Shown here: positions 19,297 to 30,264 of the stretch, piece by piece
How the letters are laid out: each line of letters opens with the position of its first letter
Position numbering within the stretch: the first letter of the stretch is position 1
Assembly: GCA_018241225.1 (NCBI GenBank)
Contig: JAFEEG010000019.1
Coordinates: 248,001 to 312,000, forward strand
Direction: 5' to 3'
Length of the DNA stretch: 64,000 nt
Source of the DNA: Pseudomonadota bacterium
GTDB lineage: Bacteria > Pseudomonadota > Gammaproteobacteria > Burkholderiales > Burkholderiaceae_C
The notes under the pieces: generated by a model
Told to the model about the DNA's origin: nothing
What the model saw: the letters and a program-made list of their open reading frames with translations, nothing else
Database searches by the model: none
Translations under genes and position numbers: made by a program

Positions 19297-20343
19297 TCAG
19301 ACCAGCTTCTTGAGCAGCTCGGTCTTCTTCGCGTCGAACTCTTCCTGCGTGAGGATGCCCTTGGCCTTGAGTTCGCCCAGTTTCTCCAGCGTGGCCATCA
19401 CGTCGGCCGGGCTGATGGCAGCCACGGCGGGAGCAGCCGCAGGCGCTGCGCCGCCACCCTGGCCACCTTGCAGCCCCTGGGCGAGTTTCTGCGCCAGCAC
19501 CTGGCCCAGCGCTACGCCGGCGCCCAGGCCCATGGCGTCACCGGCCACGCCGCCACCTTGCGAAGCGCCCTCGGCAAACTTCGGGATGGCCTGCGCCGTC
19601 TGGTACTGCATGAACTTGCCCATGTCGTTGCCGACCATGCCCATGCCGATCTTCTGGTCGAGGATCTTCTGCAGCTCCTCGGGCAGCGAGATGCTCTGCA
19701 CCGTCATGCCATCAAGTTGCAGGCCGATCTTGGCGAACTCGGGCGCCAGCTGGCTGGCCAGCGCCTGCGCGAACTGGATCTGGTTGGCCGCCAGGTCCAG
19801 GAAAGGCACGCCGCTGGCGGCAATGGCGTTGCTGATGTTCTGCAGGACCAGCCCGCGCAGTTGTCCGTCCAGGTCTTGCACGGAATAGATGTCGCGCGTG
19901 CCGGAAATCTCGGTGTGGAACTTCTTCGCGTCGGCCACGCGGTAGGCATAGTTGCCGAAGGCCCGCAGCCGCACGGCGCCGAAGTCCTTGTCGCGGATGC
20001 TGATGGGCTGGGGCGTGCCCCACTTCTGGTCCACCTGCTGGCGGGTGCTGAAGAAGTAGACGTCGCTCTTGAAGGGGGACTGGAAGAGCTTGTCCCAGTT
20101 CTTCAGGTAGGTGAGAACCGGCAGCGTCTGCGTGCTGAGCTTGTACATGCCCGGCCCGAAGACGTCGGCCACCTGGCCTTCGTTGACGAACACGGCCACC
20201 TGCGACTCACGCACCGTGAGCGAGGCACCGGTCTGTATCTCCATGTCCTGCATCGGAAATCGCCAGGCGAGCGTGCCGTCGCCGGACTCGGTCCACTGGA
20301 TGATGTCGATGAACTGCTTCTTGATGAAATCCATCAGCGCCAT
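19297..20343 (-). CDS. SPFH-domain protein with C-terminal SHOCT motif (YdjI-like)
   Basis: A 348-aa protein. Residues about 1-240 match the SPFH/band-7 'virion core' group (VRESQVAVFVNEGQVADVFGPG, MYKLSTQTLPVL and the IGLQLDGMTVQSISLPEE stretch). A Gly/Ala-rich linker follows, then a SHOCT helical hairpin at about 316-347 (LGELKAKGILTQEEFDAKK). Such proteins form membrane-associated scaffolds; B. subtilis YdjI works with the PspA-type membrane-stress proteins. The start at 20343 has a GGAG site 9 bases upstream on its strand; a longer frame adds 18 residues without one. This is the first gene of the five-gene minus-strand operon. Confidence 0.85.
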   Translation of the reverse strand: MALMDFIKKQFIDIIQWTESGDGTLAWRFPMQDMEIQTGASLTVRESQVAVFVNEGQVADVFGPGMYKLSTQTLPVLTYLKNWDKLFQSPFKSDVYFFSTRQQVDQKWGTPQPISIRDKDFGAVRLRAFGNYAYRVADAKKFHTEISGTRDIYSVQDLDGQLRGLVLQNISNAIAASGVPFLDLAANQIQFAQALASQLAPEFAKIGLQLDGMTVQSISLPEELQKILDQKIGMGMVGNDMGKFMQYQTAQAIPKFAEGASQGGGVAGDAMGLGAGVALGQVLAQKLAQGLQGGQGGGAAPAAAPAVAAISPADVMATLEKLGELKAKGILTQEEFDAKKTELLKKLV

Positions 20344-20523
20344 GTCGCTTCTCTCCTCGAATTGGACGGGTTCCCGCTCCTCATGCCAGTTTGCCATAGC
20401 GCCGCAGTGCGGTGAGTTTGGGCCTCCTCCCGTGCCGATGCGGACGAGGCATACAATCGGCGCCCCCTATAACGATGCCGCGGGGCCGGACCTGCAACCG
20501 CGGCAGCAGGAGTCAACACGTCC

Positions 20524-22881
<2,358 letters not shown>

Positions 22882-22895
22882 GGCCTGAGACCGAA

Positions 22896-22923
22896 GCGTC
22901 CACCAACTTCGCTTGGTGGACGC
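22896..22923. other. perfect hairpin downstream of maeB
   Basis: An 11-bp perfect inverted repeat (GCGTCCACCAA at 22896-22906, TTGGTGGACGC at 22913-22923) with a 6-base loop starts 15 bp after the maeB stop. No T tract follows, so it is not a classical terminator; it may protect the 3' end of the mRNA or stop transcription with Rho. Confidence 0.6.
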
Positions 22924-23108
22924 AACCTGAATGCCTGCTCAACATTTGGGCAGGTGCTTGCTATTTGCGCGCGTCTGGTGCACACTGGCGGGCTTGAATT
23001 CGAGGGTAAACCCCAAGGCTTGGAGATGTGTCCAGGCTCGGTTTTTTGGGTTTACCTACCGAATCGGCTCATTGGCCCACCCGCTCTTTTAGTTCGCGTT
23101 GTCCCATC

Positions 23109-23519
23109 GTGGCGTTCGCCTTCCTCAGGTCAGTTGTTTCAAAACTAGCGCTTACCGGGCTTGTGCTCACGGCGCTTTCGACCGGGGCTCAAGGCTTCGA
23201 ATGGCCTGGTGCCGCTACGAAGCAAACGCAGGCGACCACCATCGCCTTGACCGAACTGCCGGCGGAAGGGCAACGGACCTATCAAGCCATATTCAATGGC
23301 GGACCGTTTCGGTACGACAAGGACGGCAGCGTGTTCGGCAACCGCGAACGGCAGCTGCCACGCGAAGCGCGCGGCCACTATCGCGAATACACGGTCGAAA
23401 CCCCGGGTGCGCGCAACCGCGGTGCACGGCGCATTGTGTGTGGTGGCGTGCAGAAGGCGCCGTCGGCCTGTTGGTATACCGCAGACCACTATGCGAGCTT
23501 TCGCCGCATCGTGCCATGA
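23109..23519 (+). CDS. secreted guanyl-specific ribonuclease, barnase / RNase Sa type
   Basis: A 136-aa microbial RNase. Residues about 6-29 look like a Sec signal peptide (LALTGLVLTALSTGAQG), so it should be exported. The catalytic set is readable by comparison with RNase Sa: Glu93 (REYTVETPG), Arg108 (GARRIV) and His127 (ADHYASF). Two nearby cysteines (111 and 121) might form a local disulfide. A barstar inhibitor gene follows 57 bp downstream, as expected for a toxic RNase. The start is uncertain: GTG at 23109 is the most economical; an in-frame GTG at 23028 would add 27 residues and has GGAG only two bases away. The gene could serve nutrition or competition. Confidence 0.83.
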   Translation: MAFAFLRSVVSKLALTGLVLTALSTGAQGFEWPGAATKQTQATTIALTELPAEGQRTYQAIFNGGPFRYDKDGSVFGNRERQLPREARGHYREYTVETPGARNRGARRIVCGGVQKAPSACWYTADHYASFRRIVP

Positions 23520-23576
23520 GCAGAGATTTGGCCAGGATATGTATTGGAGAGGTGCCAGGACGCACCTGACGATGAA

Positions 23577-24011
23577 ATGTTGACGACAACCATGGAAAGA
23601 CCTCCGGAGATGAACGTATCCCTTCGCGGCGTGCGCCCGAATATCGTGCAGTCGATCCGCGCGTTCCGCGTGAGCGACCTGCAGGAGGCGGCGCATTCGG
23701 CGGGCCAGCACTTCCTGTACGCCAACCTGGGCAATGCCCAGAGCAAGCAGGACGTGCTCGACCTGATCGCGCAGCAGTTCATGTTCCCCCAGCACTTTGG
23801 CAAGAACTTCGACGCGCTGTACGACTGCATGACCGACCCGCTGCACAAGTCGGGCCCGCAGCCCGGCTTCGTGGTGGTGCTCGAGCAGATTCCGGCCAAC
23901 GCCAAGTTCGACAAGGAAGCGCGCGAGCAGCTGCTCGACATCTTCCGGGACGCCTCCGACTACTGGGGTGACCGCAAGATCCCCTTCCGGTGCTTCTATT
24001 CTTTTCTGTAG
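23577..24011 (+). CDS. barstar-family ribonuclease inhibitor
   Basis: A protein of about 144 aa whose core fits barstar (HFLYANLGNAQSKQDVLDLI, QQFMFPQHFGKNFDALYDCM, then GFVVVLEQIP). Barstar binds the active site of barnase-type RNases in the cytoplasm through the acidic helix that includes FGKNFDALYD. It immediately follows the secreted RNase gene, giving a classical toxin-inhibitor pair. Start is uncertain: ATGs at 23577, 23592 and 23610 are all in frame and none has a strong ribosome site; conserved sequence begins near residue RGVRPNIVQS, so the shortest start would still leave a complete domain. No secretion signal is seen. Confidence 0.85.
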   Translation: MLTTTMERPPEMNVSLRGVRPNIVQSIRAFRVSDLQEAAHSAGQHFLYANLGNAQSKQDVLDLIAQQFMFPQHFGKNFDALYDCMTDPLHKSGPQPGFVVVLEQIPANAKFDKEAREQLLDIFRDASDYWGDRKIPFRCFYSFL

Positions 24012-24217
24012 CCCGTTCTGCACAAGCCAGCCAAGCAGAACGGGCGAACGAGGCTAACGACGGCGCCACGCTCGAAGCAGCATCCGCGCCTGCCGCCGAG
24101 GTCGCCGAAGACCCGAACGCCGAGAAGATGCCCACGGACAAGCTCCTGGACGTGTCGCCCCTGGCGCTGCGCATGAGCAGCCCCTTCAACGCCGGTTATT
24201 GGCTCGCCGCTGCCTGA
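23990..24217 (+). CDS. possible small hypothetical protein
   Basis: A 75-aa frame beginning at a GTG inside the last 22 bases of the barstar gene and ending 23 bp before a strong terminator. The sequence is Ala/Glu-rich (ANEANDGATLEAASAPAAEVAED) and then contains KMPTDKLLDVSPLALRMSSPFNAGYWL, which looks protein-like. No family was recognised, and no ribosome site is clear. Its place between barstar and a terminator, with nothing else in the 284-bp gap before rsmA, is the main argument for a real gene. Confidence 0.4.
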   Translation: MLLFFSVARSAQASQAERANEANDGATLEAASAPAAEVAEDPNAEKMPTDKLLDVSPLALRMSSPFNAGYWLAAA

Positions 24218-24240
24218 TCGCAGCCGCGGCCGAACCCAAG

Positions 24241-24269
24241 AAAAAACCCGCCTCGGCGGGTTTTTTTTT
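24241..24269. terminator. bidirectional rho-independent terminator
   Basis: The stem CCCGCC / GGCGGG (about 24247-24260) sits between an A tract and a run of nine T. It can end the plus-strand barstar transcript and the minus-strand rsmA transcript. Confidence 0.9.
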
Positions 24270-24295
24270 GTGGCCGCTGGGTTGCGGTACCTGCC

Positions 24296-25063
24296 CTACA
24301 GGCTCAGCGCCAGCGCGACGTATTCCTCCACCGGCACCTCCTCGGCGCGCCGCTGGGTGTCGAAATTTCCCGAGAAGCCCTTCGCGTCCAGCCATTTGCC
24401 CAGGGTATGGCGCAAGAGCTTGCGCCGTTGGCTGAAGGCGGTCTGCACCAGCTCCTCCAGCACCTGCGGCCGTACCGCTGCTGGCTCTGCGCGCGGCACC
24501 ATGCGCACCACGGCGCTGTCGACCCGCGGCGGCGGATCGAAGCTTTCGGGCGGCACGAACAGGACGTTCTCCATCGCATAGCGCCACTGGAGCATCACGC
24601 TCAGGCGCCCGTAGTCTGCTGTGGCCGGGGCTGCCACCATGCGGTCGATCACTTCCTTTTGCAGCATGAAGTGCTGGTCGGCGATCTGGCCGGCATAGCC
24701 CAGCAGATGAAAGAGGATCGGCGTGGAGATGTTGTAGGGCAGGTTGCCCACCACCCGAAGCGCGGCGCCTTGGCCGGGCGCGAGCTCTTGCGCCAGCGCA
24801 CCGAAGTCCACCTTCAGCACGTCCGATTCGATGACGCGCAACTGGCCGTGGCTGCGCAGGCGGGCGGCCAGATCGCGGTCGAGCTCGACCACCGTGAGGT
24901 GTCCGAGCCGCTCTACCAGGGGTTGCGTGAGTGCCGCCAGGCCTGGGCCGATTTCCACCATCGGGTCGCCCGGCCTGGGCGCGATTTCGCGCACGATGGC
25001 ATCGATGATGCCCCCGTCGGAGAGGAAATGCTGGCCGAAACGCTTGCGGGGAATGTGCTTCAT
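24296..25063 (-). CDS. rsmA: 16S rRNA (adenine1518/1519-N6)-dimethyltransferase
   Basis: A 255-aa AdoMet-dependent enzyme that dimethylates two adjacent adenines near the 3' end of 16S rRNA. N-terminal [10 protein letters not shown], the AdoMet motif [11 protein letters not shown] and the catalytic NLPYNIST are all present. Length matches KsgA/RsmA (about 260-273 aa). The gene is 47 bp downstream of surA on the same strand, reproducing the common lptD-surA-rsmA order; pdxA, often found between, is absent. Confidence 0.97.
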   Translation of the reverse strand: MKHIPRKRFGQHFLSDGGIIDAIVREIAPRPGDPMVEIGPGLAALTQPLVERLGHLTVVELDRDLAARLRSHGQLRVIESDVLKVDFGALAQELAPGQGAALRVVGNLPYNISTPILFHLLGYAGQIADQHFMLQKEVIDRMVAAPATADYGRLSVMLQWRYAMENVLFVPPESFDPPPRVDSAVVRMVPRAEPAAVRPQVLEELVQTAFSQRRKLLRHTLGKWLDAKGFSGNFDTQRRAEEVPVEEYVALALSL

Positions 25064-25110
25064 TCAGCGGCGCCGTGCGATCAAGCGAGCCTGCGGATAG
25101 GCAGCGACCA

Positions 25111-26556
25111 TCAGGATTGCGGCGCCTCGCGGTACTCGACGTAGGCGCGGGCGCGCAGTTCCTGGGCCCAGGTGCTGTAGGCCTCTTCCAATCGCTTTTC
25201 GCGCAGCACCGCACGGGCGGCGTCACGCTGCTCCGCCTGCGACAGCTTGGCCTCGCGGCGTTGCTCGACCTGGATCAGGTGCACGCCGAAGCGCGACACC
25301 ACCGGATCGCTCACCTGGCCGGGCTGCAGCCGATCCATGGCTTCCTCGAACTCGGGCACGAACATGCCAGGGCGCGACCAGCCGAGCTCGCCGCCATCCT
25401 TGGCGCTGCCGTCCTGCGAGTTGTCGCGCGCCAGGCCGGCGAAGGTGGCAGTGCCTGCTTCGATTCGCTTCTTGAATTCTGCAAGCTCCTTGGCCGCCTG
25501 GGCCGTGCTGCGCTTGTCGTCCACGCGCAGCAGGATGTGGCGCACCCTGGTCTGCGTGACGGTGCCGCCGACCTCGCCCGGCTGCGACTTGGCAACCAGC
25601 TTCAGCACATGGAAGCCCGCGCCGGAACGCACCGGTCCGGCGATGCCGCCGACCTGCAGGCCCTGGGTCGCGTCGGTGAACAGCGGCGGATAGCGGTCGG
25701 CACTTCGCATTCCCAGGGCGCCACCATTGAGGCGGTCTGGTGCGTCCGACATGTCGCGCGCCAGGATCGCGAAGTCTTCCCCGGCGCGGGCGCGCTGTGC
25801 AATGGCCTGGGCCTTCTTTTCCAACTCGGCCACCTTGGCGTCCGGTGTCCCATCAGGCACGGCAACCAGCACGTGGGCGATGTTGACGTTCGGGGGGGCC
25901 TTGGAGGCGCTGCTCTGGTCGCGAAGGTACTGATCGACCTCCAGGTCGCTGACCTTCACCTTCGGCTCGACCTCGCGCTCGCGCAGGCGCGACAGCGTGA
26001 TCTGGGTGCGCAGCTCGGCGCGGTACGCATTGCGAGAGATGCCTTCCTGGGCCAGGCGTCGCCCCAGTTCGGTGACCGTCATCTGGTTCTGGCGGGCCAC
26101 GCCTTCTTCGGCCTGGTCCACCTGCAGGTCATCGACCTTGATGCCGATTTCCTTGGCCTGCTGCAACTGCGCCTTCTCGACAATGATGCGTTCCAGGGCC
26201 AAGCGGTTGAGCTCGGCGCGCGGCACGCGCTCGACCTCCTGGCCCCCCTGGCGCAGGGCGCGCTGCACGCGCGAAAGCACCTCGGTGTTGGTCACCGGCT
26301 CGGAGTTGACCAGGGCCACGATGTACTCGGCCACCCGCTGCCCGCTGGGCGTGGTGGCAGGCGCAGGCGTGGGCAACGGCGTTGCGGCCGCCGGGGGCTC
26401 GATCGCTTGAGGGCCTGCACGCATGATGTCGGTGATGCCGCGCGGCGCCGGGGCGGCATTGCTCTTCTGGCGCAAGCTGCTTTGAGCCTGCGCGGTGCAC
26501 GTTGCCCCCAGGGCCGCGAGAAGGGTGGCGCAAAGGAGGATTCTGGAGTGGCTCAT
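25111..26556 (-). CDS. surA: periplasmic peptidyl-prolyl isomerase / chaperone SurA
   Basis: A 481-aa periplasmic chaperone for outer-membrane proteins. It has a Sec signal peptide (residues 1-25 ending AQAQ), an N-terminal SurA domain (AEYIVALVNSEPVTNTEVLSR), then two parvulin domains (VNIAHVLVAVPDGT and VRHILLRVDDKRS, with GGELGWSRPGMFVPEFEEA). A Pro/Ala-rich linker of about 40 residues between signal and chaperone domain is longer than in E. coli SurA (428 aa). It is 20 bp downstream of lptD and probably cotranscribed; LptD is a known SurA client. Confidence 0.95.
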   Translation of the reverse strand: MSHSRILLCATLLAALGATCTAQAQSSLRQKSNAAPAPRGITDIMRAGPQAIEPPAAATPLPTPAPATTPSGQRVAEYIVALVNSEPVTNTEVLSRVQRALRQGGQEVERVPRAELNRLALERIIVEKAQLQQAKEIGIKVDDLQVDQAEEGVARQNQMTVTELGRRLAQEGISRNAYRAELRTQITLSRLREREVEPKVKVSDLEVDQYLRDQSSASKAPPNVNIAHVLVAVPDGTPDAKVAELEKKAQAIAQRARAGEDFAILARDMSDAPDRLNGGALGMRSADRYPPLFTDATQGLQVGGIAGPVRSGAGFHVLKLVAKSQPGEVGGTVTQTRVRHILLRVDDKRSTAQAAKELAEFKKRIEAGTATFAGLARDNSQDGSAKDGGELGWSRPGMFVPEFEEAMDRLQPGQVSDPVVSRFGVHLIQVEQRREAKLSQAEQRDAARAVLREKRLEEAYSTWAQELRARAYVEYREAPQS

Positions 26557-26576
26557 GGCTGGCCTTCAGGTGGAAA

Positions 26577-29012
26577 TCAGTCGTATTGGGTAAACCGGCT
26601 CGGCGAATCGAACCGTTGACGCAGGGGCTGGTAAGCGCGAATGTTGCTCTGCAGGCTGCGCAGCGGGCTGGTGCCCACGGCGGCGAACCCGACAAACTCC
26701 AGTTGGAACATGATGCGCGTGTTGGCGCTGGCCAGACCGGTTGTCAGGCGCTCCAGCACGACGCGACCGATCCAGCAGCACGCATCGTATTCCAGTCCCA
26801 CGATGCCATCGGTGAGCTTGTTGTCTTCCATGCTGTAGTTCAGCCGTCCGACGGCGTACCAGCGTCCGCCGCCCTGGCCGCGCCCAGGGCCCAGGTCCTG
26901 GCCCTTGTCGCCCCACAGGTCGTTCAGCGGCCACTGCCAGGCCAGGTCGATGGATTGGCTGCCGTCGTTGGCCTGGGGCGTGGTTTCGCGCTGGTAGCGG
27001 TAGGCCGCATACAGCGAACGATACGGCCCTGGCTGGTAGCGCCCGCCCAGGGTGGTGCGGTTGGAGCGCTGCGTATCGGGGTTGTACTGCACCGTGCCCT
27101 CGGTGCTCCACTTGGGCGTCCAGTTGATGGCCCCGCCCAGGAGGATGTCGCTGAAACGATCGGTCACCGGCACCTGGCCGGGCAGCACGACTTCCTGGTC
27201 CTTGAAACGGATGCGCTGCGCGATGCCCACGCGCGCCGCTTCGGCGCCGGTATCGGGGTCGATCAGCCGCGACGTCACGCCCACCGTGGCCATGTTGGTG
27301 TCGGCGATGCGGTCGTTGCCCGAGAACACGTTCTCGGTGTAGATCGTGGCGAAGTTGAAGTCGTTCTGCGCCGTGTCGTAGATGGGCAGCTGGTTCTGGT
27401 CCTTGAAGGGCGTGTACGTATAGAACGCCCGGGGCTCCAGCGTCTGGGTGAAGGCGCGCCCGAAGAAGCTGGTGTCGCGCTCGAAAATCATGCCCGAGTC
27501 GAGGCTGAAGGTGGGCAGCACCCGGGTCGCACTGGCACGGCCGAAGTAGTCGGCATCGAACTGGTAGGCGGTGCCGTTGAGCATCAGCTTCGGAATCACG
27601 AAGGTGCCCGGCGTCAGGAACGGCCGGCTGATCGCGCCCACGGCGAACATGCGCTCGGCGTCGGGCTGGTCGGGGCGCCCCGGATACAACAGGCGCTGCA
27701 GGGCCGGATCGCCATGAAAGCGCGTGTAGTCCGCGTCGAAGGTGAAGTCGAAGCCGCCCGGCAGGTTGAACTTGTTGTAGCTGGCCGTGAGCTGCGGCAA
27801 CCGGTCGTACGGCGGCACGATGATCGAGTCTTGTGCCTGCAGCGTCTGGTAGGACAGCGCCCGCACCTTGCCGCTCCAGTCGCCCGAGCCCCAGTTCAGC
27901 GAGGCGTCCGATGGCAGCAGGCGCTGCGTGATCGCAGGCGTGCGGTTGAAGTCGCTCCAGTAGTTGTCGTCGCTGACCCGGTTGATGCTCAGCGAGCCGG
28001 CGAGATAGTCCAGGCCCAGCGATTTCGCGTCGAAGTTCTGCTGGTGCTGTGTCCAGATGCCCCAGCGGTCTTCGCCGTCGCGCAACCTGTCGTTGGGCAT
28101 GTAGTCGAGCCGCAAGCTGCCGCTGTAGGTGCTCTCGAGGTAGCGGAACTCGTTGCTCAGGTTGATCCCGCGCTTGCTCATGACCGTCGGAACGAAGGTC
28201 AGGTCACGGTTGGGCGCGATGTTCCAGTAGTAGGGCAGGGACAACTCCAGCCCGTTGGTGTTGTCCAGCCCGATGATCGGCGGCAGCAGGCCGCTCTTGC
28301 GGGCACCCGACAGCGGAAAGCTCAGCGAAGGAAAGGCCGGCGTGCTGAAGCCCATGAAACTCAGGCTCGCATCCTTGGCGATGCCCACGTCTTCTTCCTT
28401 GTCGGTGTGGATCGAGGCGGCGTTCAAGACCCAATCGGGAGTCCAGCCGGGGAAGTCCTCGCGCCGGCAGGTGGTGTAGCTGGCGTTGTACGCAATCGAA
28501 ACGTTTTCGTCGATGAAGTCGATACGGCTTGCTTCGCCGTGGCCGCCGGTGGCCAGGAAACGGTAGCGCACCCGCTCGAAAAATCCCTCGAACGTCTCCA
28601 GCTTGAGTTGAAGCGCAGGGCCTTCGTAGATGTTGCCGGCCTGGTTGATCCGCACGTTGCCAGTGGCCTTGGCGGTGTCGTCGGGCTGGTAGTACTCGAG
28701 CCGGTCGGCATTGATGACCGTGTCGCCCTTGCGCAGCTGGGCGTGGCCTTCGACCACGGCCTCGAGGTTGGGGCGGCCGGAGATCTTGTCGCCCGAAATG
28801 AAGCTGGGCAGGTCGCCACTCTGGGTGCGCGGCTCGGATTCGGCCAGCATCGGCGTGCGACGCAGCTGCAGCGGGCTCGACAGCGGATCGGGCGCCGCGC
28901 CCTGCGCGTCCTGCGCCATGGCCGCCTGCGCGTGCAGCAGCGCAACGGTGAGCAACGCCAGCGGGAGAGGCGGGCGACACCGACGCCAGGTGGCACGTGA
29001 CAATTCAAGCAT
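26577..29012 (-). CDS. lptD: LPS-assembly outer-membrane protein LptD
   Basis: An 811-aa protein that inserts lipopolysaccharide into the outer leaflet together with LptE. There is a signal peptide (residues 1-34, LALLTVALLHAQAAMAQ), an OstA-type periplasmic beta-taco domain (about 75-200; GHAQLRKGDTVINADRLEYY) and a large C-terminal beta-barrel rich in alternating aromatic strands ending in FTQYD. Only a few Cys remain (CRRED and a C-terminal CC in YDACC), consistent with the family's disulfides. ATG 29012 starts with a plausible signal peptide; the longer open frame to 29081 does not. First gene of the lptD-surA-rsmA run, divergent from amgK. Confidence 0.95.
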   Translation of the reverse strand: MLELSRATWRRCRPPLPLALLTVALLHAQAAMAQDAQGAAPDPLSSPLQLRRTPMLAESEPRTQSGDLPSFISGDKISGRPNLEAVVEGHAQLRKGDTVINADRLEYYQPDDTAKATGNVRINQAGNIYEGPALQLKLETFEGFFERVRYRFLATGGHGEASRIDFIDENVSIAYNASYTTCRREDFPGWTPDWVLNAASIHTDKEEDVGIAKDASLSFMGFSTPAFPSLSFPLSGARKSGLLPPIIGLDNTNGLELSLPYYWNIAPNRDLTFVPTVMSKRGINLSNEFRYLESTYSGSLRLDYMPNDRLRDGEDRWGIWTQHQQNFDAKSLGLDYLAGSLSINRVSDDNYWSDFNRTPAITQRLLPSDASLNWGSGDWSGKVRALSYQTLQAQDSIIVPPYDRLPQLTASYNKFNLPGGFDFTFDADYTRFHGDPALQRLLYPGRPDQPDAERMFAVGAISRPFLTPGTFVIPKLMLNGTAYQFDADYFGRASATRVLPTFSLDSGMIFERDTSFFGRAFTQTLEPRAFYTYTPFKDQNQLPIYDTAQNDFNFATIYTENVFSGNDRIADTNMATVGVTSRLIDPDTGAEAARVGIAQRIRFKDQEVVLPGQVPVTDRFSDILLGGAINWTPKWSTEGTVQYNPDTQRSNRTTLGGRYQPGPYRSLYAAYRYQRETTPQANDGSQSIDLAWQWPLNDLWGDKGQDLGPGRGQGGGRWYAVGRLNYSMEDNKLTDGIVGLEYDACCWIGRVVLERLTTGLASANTRIMFQLEFVGFAAVGTSPLRSLQSNIRAYQPLRQRFDSPSRFTQYD

Positions 29013-29144
29013 CGGCAGCGGAAAGTTCTTTTTTGTATGCGGTGAAACAAGACGCGCGGCATTGTTGCCAGCGCATGGCACGGGTCCCGCCGGCCTGCCG
29101 CTGGGCGGCCGCCGCCCGGGGCGGATTTGTAGAATCGATTATCC

Positions 29145-30242
29145 ATGACAGCACCTTCGACCCCGGGCCTTGACGTCCACACGCCCGCCGGCATCCCCTG
29201 GAACGACGCAGGACGCGAAAGAGCTTTCGCGCAATGGCTGGCACGCGTGACCCCCGTGCATGGCTTGCAGCCAGCAACCGTGCGGCTGGCATCGGCCGAT
29301 GCCAGCTTCAGGCGCTACTTCCGCATCGACACGGACGGCACCGCCGCCACGACCCGCATCGTGATGGACGCCCCGCCCGACAAGGAGGACAGCGCCCCCT
29401 TCGTGAAGGTGGCAGACCTGATGTCGAAAGCCGGTGTGACCGCCCCGCAAGTGCTCGATTGGGACCAGTCCCAGGGCTTCCTGCTGCTCGACGACCTGGG
29501 CCACCAGACCATGCTCGAGCGGATCGACCCGGCGCAGCCCGAGGCGGCGCGGCCCATGTACGACGCGGCCATCGACGCGCTGGTGCGCTGGCAGCTTTCG
29601 TCTGCGCCCAACGTGCTTCCTGCCTACGACGAGGCGTTGCTGCGCCGCGAACTGGCGTTGTTCCCCGACTGGTACGTTTCCAGGCACCGCGGCATCGCGG
29701 TGGAAGGCCCGCTGGCCGAGACGCTCGCGCGCACCTTCGAACTCATCGTGAAGAACAACCTGACCTCGCCCAGCGTGTACGTTCACCGCGACTTCATGCC
29801 CCGCAACCTCATGGTGAACCCGTCCAGCGGCGAGCTGGGCGTACTGGACTTCCAGGACGCCGTGTACGGCCCGATCACCTACGACATTGCCAGCCTGATG
29901 CGCGACGCGTTCCTCAGCTGGGACGAGGAATTCGTGATCGACGTGACGGTGCGCTACTGGCAAAAGGCCCGCAAGGCAGGCCTGCCCGTGGATGACGACT
30001 TCGGCGCGTTCTATCGCGCGGTGGAGTGGATGGGCCTGCAGCGCCACCTGAAGGTGGCCGGCATCTTCGCCCGCCTGACGCTACGCGACGGCAAGCCGCG
30101 CTACCTGGCCGACACGCCGCGTTTCATCGGCTACATCCGTGCCGCCGCCGGGCGCTACCGCGAGCTTGCGCCCCTGCTGCGGGCCATCGACCAGATCGAG
30201 GGCATCCAGGCGGCCAGCGGGTACGCCTTTGGCCGCGTCTAG
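29145..30242 (+). CDS. amgK: AmgK-like N-acetylmuramate/N-acetylglucosamine kinase (APH fold)
   Basis: A 365-aa aminoglycoside-phosphotransferase-fold kinase. The phosphate-binding start is ADASFRRYFRI, the catalytic loop YVHRDFMPRNLM and the Mg-binding VLDFQDAVYGP. This combination and the position next to divergent lptD match AmgK, which makes MurNAc-1-phosphate in peptidoglycan recycling. Its partner MurU is 19 kb away in this window instead of adjacent. The first 20-25 residues are a variable extension. It is followed after 22 bp by rsmE on the same strand. Confidence 0.82.
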   Translation: MTAPSTPGLDVHTPAGIPWNDAGRERAFAQWLARVTPVHGLQPATVRLASADASFRRYFRIDTDGTAATTRIVMDAPPDKEDSAPFVKVADLMSKAGVTAPQVLDWDQSQGFLLLDDLGHQTMLERIDPAQPEAARPMYDAAIDALVRWQLSSAPNVLPAYDEALLRRELALFPDWYVSRHRGIAVEGPLAETLARTFELIVKNNLTSPSVYVHRDFMPRNLMVNPSSGELGVLDFQDAVYGPITYDIASLMRDAFLSWDEEFVIDVTVRYWQKARKAGLPVDDDFGAFYRAVEWMGLQRHLKVAGIFARLTLRDGKPRYLADTPRFIGYIRAAAGRYRELAPLLRAIDQIEGIQAASGYAFGRV

Positions 30243-30264
30243 CGGCACGCACGTTCCGGCCCAT

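Noticed and set aside
22896..22923. Classical rho-independent terminator after maeB
   Set aside because: The hairpin is perfect but there is no T tract; listed only as a hairpin.
23028..23108. 27-residue N-terminal extension of the RNase
   Set aside because: It precedes a good signal peptide, has an unusual composition, and the GGAG is too close to the GTG at 23028.
26502..29000. 832-codon frame opposite lptD
   Set aside because: Antisense shadow; composition of Val/Gly/His/Arg repeats without motif.
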